Source: Erythrobacter aurantius (GTDB lineage: Bacteria; Pseudomonadota; Alphaproteobacteria; Sphingomonadales; Sphingomonadaceae). Taken from it: a DNA stretch of 64,000 nt. Shown here in pieces: positions 59,223 through 64,000 of this stretch. The translations under genes were made by a program, and so were the position numbers. The stretch lies in assembly GCF_023823125.1 (NCBI RefSeq), contig NZ_CP090949.1:310001-374000 (forward strand), in the 5' to 3' direction. The notes under the pieces were generated by a model. It did not search any database, had not been told where the DNA came from, and saw only the letters and a program-made list of their open reading frames with translations. The first letter of the stretch is position 1; each line of letters begins with the position of its first letter.

Positions 59223-61154
59223 ATGCTGGACAATACCTCGACGGCTATGCCGTTCGCTCTGCGTGCCAGGGCGGCGGTGGATCGTGCCGATGAACTCACG
59301 CGTGGCCAGAAACGTATTCTGGTCGCTGTGGGCGACGCTGTGCTGTGCGTTGTCGCGGTGTGGTTCGCCTACTTCCTGCGGCTGGGTGAATGGCGCCTGT
59401 TCACAGAAGATGTCGCGAAACTGACTGTCGGCGCGCTGGCCTTCTGGTTCCTCGCCGCTGGCGCGACCGGGGTTTACCGCGAATTCTTCCGCTTTTCCGG
59501 CAGCGGCACGATGATGCGCATCGCGCGCGCCATCGGGATCATGCTCATCCCCATGGTGACGCTGTTCCTGATCTGGCTGGTGCCGGGTGTGCCCCGGACG
59601 CTGTCGGTCCTGCAGCCGATCATCTTCTTCCTGCTGCTGGTGCTGAGCCGGATGATGATCCGCTACGTCATCCTGGATCTCAGCGCGGCGGGCGGTTTCA
59701 ACGGGGAAACCCGCCGTATCCTGATCTACGGTGCAGGGGCACCTGGCATGCGCCTGGCGAGCGCGATGCGGCACGAACCGGGCCTGCGGATCGAAGGCTA
59801 TGTCGACGATGACGAGCTGATGCGTGGGCAACGGCTCGACCGGCTGAAAGTCTACCATTCCAGCGATCTGCCGGCTCTGGTGCGCAACAAGGACATCAGC
59901 GACATCTACCTCGCGCTTCCTCGTCTCACCCGCAGCGCCAAGCAACGGATCATGGAAAGCCTGGGTGAAAATCCGGTGCAGATCATGGCTCTGCCCAACG
60001 TGCGTGACATCATCGAAGGCGGGGTGTCGATCAACGAATTCCGGGAGATCGACATTTCCGATCTGCTGGGCCGATCCCCGATCGCGCCCGATCCGGCGTT
60101 GATGGCGCAGACGATCACCGGAAAAACGGTAGTGGTGACAGGGGCCGGTGGCTCCATCGGCAGCGAACTGTGCACCCAGATCGCCCGGCTTGCTCCGGCT
60201 CGTCTGGTGCTGCTCGAACTCGGCGAATTCGCGCTCTATTCGGTCGATCGCGCCATTCGCGAACAGGCCAAGGCAATCGGCGCGGATTTCGAGATAGTCC
60301 CGGAACTGTGCAACGTCTCCGATCGCGCTTCGGTAAGCCGCATCATCGAACGGCATCGGCCCGACACGGTTTTCCACGCCGCCGCGTACAAACATGTTCC
60401 GCTGGTGGAGGCCAACGTCATCGGCGGTGCGCGCAACAACATCATCGGCACGCTCAACACCCTGCAGGCCGCCTTGGCCTGCGAGGTGTCAAACTTCATC
60501 CTGATCAGCACCGACAAGGCCGTACGCCCCACCAACATCATGGGCGCGACCAAGCGCGTGTGCGAGCAGATCTTGCAGGCCCACGCCGCTCGCCCGGACA
60601 AGGCGGGCAAGACCGTCATGACAATGGTGCGGTTCGGAAATGTGCTGGGATCGTCGGGATCGGTCGTCCCCCTGTTCAAGCGGCAGATCCGACAAGGCGG
60701 CCCAATTACCATCACCGATCGCCGGATCAACCGCTACTTCATGACCATCCCCGAAGCCGCCGAACTGGTGATCCAGGCGGGCGCCATGGCGCAAGGGGGC
60801 GAAGTCTACGTGCTCGACATGGGCAACCCGGTGAAGATTATCGACCTCGCTCGCACCATGATCCGGCTTTCGGGGCTTAAGGAAAAGTCGGAGGAGCACC
60901 CCGATGGCGATATCGCCATCGCCGAGATCGGGCTGCGCCCAGGTGAAAAGCTGTATGAAGAGCTCCTGATCGGCGACAACCCGCTGCCCACGCCGCACCC
61001 GCGCATCATGCAGGCGCGTGAGAGCCACATGCCTTACGACGATCTGGTTGACGCGCTCTCGCACTTGGTCGAGGCGCTCGACGCCGGGAATGCCGCCGCA
61101 GTTCGTACACTGATCGCCGAAATGGTGCCGGAATACGTCGCGGCGCAGGATTGA
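59223..61154 (+). CDS. Membrane-bound nucleotide-sugar dehydratase/epimerase (CapD/WbpM-like)
   Basis: The 643-residue protein has four N-terminal transmembrane helices (from 'ILVAVGDAVLCVVAVWFAYFL' to 'VLQPIIFFLLLVLSRMMIRYVIL'), a CoA-binding-like domain with 'ILIYGAGAPGMRLASAM', and a C-terminal extended SDR: 'VVVTGAGGSIGSELCTQIARL' and 'FHAAAYKHVPLVEANVIGG'. The catalytic Tyr is in the latter only as Tyr of 'AAYKH', and the dehydratase Lys follows, as in WbpM-type 4,6-dehydratases. It makes UDP-sugar precursors for the polymer. It starts the cluster. Confidence 0.9.
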   Translation: MLDNTSTAMPFALRARAAVDRADELTRGQKRILVAVGDAVLCVVAVWFAYFLRLGEWRLFTEDVAKLTVGALAFWFLAAGATGVYREFFRFSGSGTMMRIARAIGIMLIPMVTLFLIWLVPGVPRTLSVLQPIIFFLLLVLSRMMIRYVILDLSAAGGFNGETRRILIYGAGAPGMRLASAMRHEPGLRIEGYVDDDELMRGQRLDRLKVYHSSDLPALVRNKDISDIYLALPRLTRSAKQRIMESLGENPVQIMALPNVRDIIEGGVSINEFREIDISDLLGRSPIAPDPALMAQTITGKTVVVTGAGGSIGSELCTQIARLAPARLVLLELGEFALYSVDRAIREQAKAIGADFEIVPELCNVSDRASVSRIIERHRPDTVFHAAAYKHVPLVEANVIGGARNNIIGTLNTLQAALACEVSNFILISTDKAVRPTNIMGATKRVCEQILQAHAARPDKAGKTVMTMVRFGNVLGSSGSVVPLFKRQIRQGGPITITDRRINRYFMTIPEAAELVIQAGAMAQGGEVYVLDMGNPVKIIDLARTMIRLSGLKEKSEEHPDGDIAIAEIGLRPGEKLYEELLIGDNPLPTPHPRIMQARESHMPYDDLVDALSHLVEALDAGNAAAVRTLIAEMVPEYVAAQD

Positions 61155-61196
61155 CCCTTTCGCACCCCATGACAATCGCGCACGAGAACAATGAGA

Positions 61197-61211
61197 TGCT
61201 CGAATCGAGCA
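61197..61211. promoter_or_regulatory. 15-base palindrome before the Wza-like gene
   Basis: TGCTCGA and TCGAGCA flank one A at 61197-61211, just upstream of the GGAG ribosome site at 61215. It could be an operator or a weak attenuating hairpin for the gene starting at 61228. Confidence 0.4.
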
Positions 61212-61227
61212 ATTGGAGACCCGGTTC

Positions 61228-61929
61228 TTGAAATTCCCATCATTCCTTGGAGCAACGGCCGCTGCCGCCCTGTTTCTGACTGCCTGCTCGGACGCCCCGC
61301 CGCTGCAAAGCACGGATTTCGTATCCGTGCTCGACACAGCAGAGCTTCCGGTGCCGCTCGACAACACCGGCAAGCTGGGCGCGCTGGACAAGGTTCGGAT
61401 CGAAGTCTTCGGGGTCGAAGAGCTGACCCGCGAGGTCCAGATCGATGGCAGCGGGCGGATGTCCTATCCCTTCATCGGTTCGATTGAGGTGACTGGTCAG
61501 GCGCCAGCAGATGTCGAACGGCTGATCGCCCAGCGGCTCAGCGAAGGCTACGTCCGTAACCCGCAGGTCTCGGTCAACCTCGTCGACACCGTCAGCCAGA
61601 CGATCGCTGTCGAAGGCGAAGTGAAAAGCCCGGGCATCTATGCTGCTGCAGGTCAGCTGACCTTGCTGCGCACCCTTGCTCTGGCCGGGGGGCCGACCGA
61701 GTTTGCCCAGCGCGAGCAGGTCGTCATATTCCGCGAGATCGACTCCGATCGCTACGCCGCCGTCTATGATCTCGACGCGGTGCGCCGGGGCGAAGTCGAA
61801 GACCCGCGCATCTACGCCAACGACACCATCGTTCTTGGTGACAGCCCGCGTCGCCGCGCGATTGACCGGCTTGTCACCATAACCCCCGCACTGGCCTCGC
61901 CGCTCGTGATCCTTTTTACCCGAAACTAA
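61228..61929 (+). CDS. Polysaccharide export lipoprotein (Wza/GumB-like)
   Basis: The 233-residue protein has a lipoprotein signal ending 'LFLTAC' (Cys near residue 20) and the Poly_export domain ('DKVRIEVFGVEELTREVQIDGSGRM'), then SLBB-like repeats ('IAVEGEVKSPGIYAAAGQLTLLRTLALAGG'). It forms the outer-membrane part of the export channel. The start is TTG 61228, which has GGAG nine bases upstream; TTG 61213 is a possible earlier start. It is 10 bases before the BY-kinase gene. Confidence 0.9.
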   Translation: MKFPSFLGATAAAALFLTACSDAPPLQSTDFVSVLDTAELPVPLDNTGKLGALDKVRIEVFGVEELTREVQIDGSGRMSYPFIGSIEVTGQAPADVERLIAQRLSEGYVRNPQVSVNLVDTVSQTIAVEGEVKSPGIYAAAGQLTLLRTLALAGGPTEFAQREQVVIFREIDSDRYAAVYDLDAVRRGEVEDPRIYANDTIVLGDSPRRRAIDRLVTITPALASPLVILFTRN

Positions 61930-61938
61930 GTCGCCATC

Positions 61939-64000
61939 ATGAACTCACCTCTTGTCCCGCTCCCACAGCAGGCCCACCCGCAGCTCGTCACTGATACGAA
62001 CACTGCCGAACCCATTCTGCTGCGGTATTGGGACATCGTGTTCCGCCGACGCTGGCTGGTGATCGCGATTGTCGCCGCCGCCGTTGCCGCCGGCATTGCG
62101 GTAACGCTGCTGCAAACGCCCGCCTTCACCGCCGAAGCGCGGGTCGAAATCCGCCGTTCTCAGGACAATGTCACCGATGTCGAGGCGGTGACACCGTCCG
62201 ATGCGGATCAGGATCTCGAATTCTACCAGACTCAATATGCGCTGCTCGAAGCGCGCTCTTTGGCGACGCGCGTGGTGCGCCGGCTCAACCTCACGCGCAC
62301 CGACGATTTCTTCAATACCTTCGGCGTCGAGCTGGAAGAAGGCCTGCGACTTGAGGATGGCAGCGCCGGTTCGCTCTCGCGCGAGCAGGTGGAAGAGCGC
62401 AATCGCGAGGCCGTGGACCTGTTTCTGCGCCACGTCGGGATTGCGCCCATTCGCGGCTCCGCACTGGTCGATCTGCGCTTTACTTCGCCCGATCCGGTGC
62501 TGTCGCGCGACATCACCAATGCTTGGGCGGAAGAATACATCCAGTCGAATCTCGATCGCCGTTTCGCCTCCTCGATCGAGGCCCGCGAATTCCTGAGCGA
62601 ACAGCTGCAAGCCTTGCGCGAACGGCTTGAAACCTCCGAGCGCGATCTGGTCAATTACGCTGCCAATTCGGGCATCGTCACCCTGTCGCAGCAACGCTCG
62701 GCAAACGGCCGGACCGAAACCGACCGGACATTGACGATTGCCGACATCGAGGCGCTCAACACCGAGCTTGCCGTTGCCACTGCCGACCGGATCCGTGCGG
62801 AAAGCCGGTTGCAGCGCGGGGTCGACACCGCGATCGTCGAGAATGCCACGCTCAGCGGGCTGCGCCAGAACCGCGCCGAAATCGCGGCCAGCCTGTCCAG
62901 CCTCGAAGCGCGATTCGGGCCGGAATATCCGCCGCTGCAATCGCTCGAAGCGCAACTCGCGCAGCTTGAACGTTCGATCACCCAGGAAGAATCCCGGATC
63001 CGCACCGCTGCGCGGACCGATTTCGAACAGGCACGCCAGCGTGAGCAGGAACTGCGTGGTCGGATCACCGGGCTCAAGCAGAACCTGGTGAGCGAACAGC
63101 AAGCCTCGATCCAGTACAACATCTATCAGCGCGAGGTGGACACGAACCGCCAGCTGTATGACGGTCTGCTCCAGCGTTTCAAGGAAATCGGCGTGGCGGG
63201 TGTCGGCACCAACAACGTCTCGATCGTGGATCGCGCCGAGGTGCCGCGTTCCCCGTCCAGCCCCAATCTGCTGATCAATCTGCTGGCGTCGCTGATCGGC
63301 GGGCTGGCTATTGCGGCAGGTGTGGTCTTCGCGCTTGAACAGATCGACAGCTCGCTGCGCGATCCGACGGCGGTGCGCGAACTGGGGCTGACGCTGCTGG
63401 GCGTCATCCCCAAGGTGGAGGGTGACGAAGTTATAGACGCCGTCCTCGACCGGAAATCGGCGATCAGCGAAGCCTATGTCGCGGCGCAGACCAATCTCAG
63501 CCTGCTGACCGACCGAGGATTGCCGGATTCATTCATCCTCACCAGCACACGGCCCAGCGAAGGCAAGAGCAGTTCGGCTGTCGCTCTCGCGATCAGTCTG
63601 GCCCGAACCGGCAATCGCACGATCCTGATCGATGCGGACATCCGTTCGCCTTCAGTGGGAACCTACCTTGGCATCGCCAACGAAAAGGGTCTGACCAACT
63701 ATCTTACCGGCAGCAGCGATCTGGCCGCTCTCCTCGCCCAAACCGAGCAGGAAAACCTTACTGTGATGACCGGCGGGCCCCAGCCGCCGAACGCAGCCGA
63801 GTTGTTCTCCACCCGGCGCTTTGGCGAACTGATCACCGAACTGAAGCGGCAGTTCGACATCGTCGTGGTTGATGCCCCGCCGATGCTCGGGCTGGCCGAT
63901 GTTCCGCTGATCAGCAATTCTGTCGACGGAATCATCTACACAATCGAATCCAACGGAGTGCAGATGCGCGGCATCCGCAATTCGATTGAACGCCTGCGGA
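61939..64000 (+). CDS. Wzz/BY-kinase exopolysaccharide chain-length protein, 3' truncated
   Basis: At least 687 residues are in the window and no stop is reached. The N-terminal Wzz domain has a transmembrane helix ('RRWLVIAIVAAAVAAGIAV', about residues 37-55), a long coiled coil (about residues 210-390, 'LSEQLQALRERLETSERDL' on), a second helix ('LLINLLASLIGGLAIAAGVV'), and a cytoplasmic ATPase domain. Walker A is 'STRPSEGKSSSAV' with Lys543, Walker A-prime 'ILIDADIRSP', Walker B 'VVVDAPPM'. It sets polymer length and drives export, as Wzc does. The tyrosine cluster lies past the edge. Confidence 0.93.
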   Translation, partial: MNSPLVPLPQQAHPQLVTDTNTAEPILLRYWDIVFRRRWLVIAIVAAAVAAGIAVTLLQTPAFTAEARVEIRRSQDNVTDVEAVTPSDADQDLEFYQTQYALLEARSLATRVVRRLNLTRTDDFFNTFGVELEEGLRLEDGSAGSLSREQVEERNREAVDLFLRHVGIAPIRGSALVDLRFTSPDPVLSRDITNAWAEEYIQSNLDRRFASSIEAREFLSEQLQALRERLETSERDLVNYAANSGIVTLSQQRSANGRTETDRTLTIADIEALNTELAVATADRIRAESRLQRGVDTAIVENATLSGLRQNRAEIAASLSSLEARFGPEYPPLQSLEAQLAQLERSITQEESRIRTAARTDFEQARQREQELRGRITGLKQNLVSEQQASIQYNIYQREVDTNRQLYDGLLQRFKEIGVAGVGTNNVSIVDRAEVPRSPSSPNLLINLLASLIGGLAIAAGVVFALEQIDSSLRDPTAVRELGLTLLGVIPKVEGDEVIDAVLDRKSAISEAYVAAQTNLSLLTDRGLPDSFILTSTRPSEGKSSSAVALAISLARTGNRTILIDADIRSPSVGTYLGIANEKGLTNYLTGSSDLAALLAQTEQENLTVMTGGPQPPNAAELFSTRRFGELITELKRQFDIVVVDAPPMLGLADVPLISNSVDGIIYTIESNGVQMRGIRNSIERLR

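Noticed and set aside
1..64000. CRISPR arrays, insertion sequences, toxin-antitoxin or phage-defence genes
   Set aside because: No regular repeat-spacer blocks, transposase, integrase, nuclease-helicase or toxin motifs were seen on either strand.

Overview
The window reads as chromosomal DNA of a high-GC alphaproteobacterium, most likely a sphingomonad close to Erythrobacteraceae. This is inferred from overall protein character, from the SciP (DUF1153) cell-cycle regulator, the DUF3035 lipoprotein after lspA, the DECR-type and DUF35/thiolase catabolic genes, and a GC-rich coding style. No IS element, phage gene, integrase, rRNA or CRISPR array was recognised. One tRNA (Thr-GGT) is present. 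No stretch longer than 300 bases lacks a gene; the largest gaps are 22709-22995 and 49942-50225.

Region A (1-26.4 kb) is an accessory catabolic island. Its left part holds small NTF2-like and ABM-fold proteins, mobA, a molybdopterin oxidoreductase between two paralogous MDR reductases, and a ThuA-like/LEH-like pair. Its core (6755-14387) is one plus-strand run: cytochrome P450, short acyl-CoA dehydrogenase, DUF35 protein, SCP-x/Ltp2-like thiolase, SDR, ThuA-like protein, second acyl-CoA dehydrogenase, DECR-type SDR. The mix resembles actinobacterial and proteobacterial operons that shorten steroid side chains by P450 oxidation, dehydrogenation and retro-aldol cleavage, but no MaoC-type hydratase is seen. 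An acyl-CoA synthetase, a divergent LuxR-type regulator, a VOC protein, a Rieske oxygenase and another SDR follow. After a short envelope section and a GlxA-type regulator comes a minus-strand operon with E1 alpha, E1 beta, a free lipoyl domain, an NTF2-like protein and an SDR with Phe at the catalytic Tyr position.

Region B (26.5-38 kb) is housekeeping: tRNA-Thr, gpmA, then a chain of overlapping genes purE-purK-folA-M19 peptidase-ribF-ileS-lspA-DUF3035 lipoprotein, a CNNM/CorC protein and an OmpA-family lipoprotein. IleS carries a locally AT-richer insert in its editing region.

Region C (38-50 kb) has cysQ, sucC without sucD, etfBA behind a 14-bp MerR/LiuR-like palindrome, a TonB-C-domain protein behind a terminator-like hairpin, a DUF445 protein, and an RND efflux pair whose permease has about 150 extra residues in the middle.

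Region D (50-59 kb) has a GlsB-family membrane protein, sciP coupled to an uncharacterised gene, mnmA, a serine hydrolase, phzF-pdxH, a DnaJ-like co-chaperone, a YihY protein and fabI. Region E (59.2-64 kb) opens an exopolysaccharide cluster (CapD/WbpM-like dehydratase, Wza-like export lipoprotein, Wzc-like BY-kinase) that runs off the right edge.
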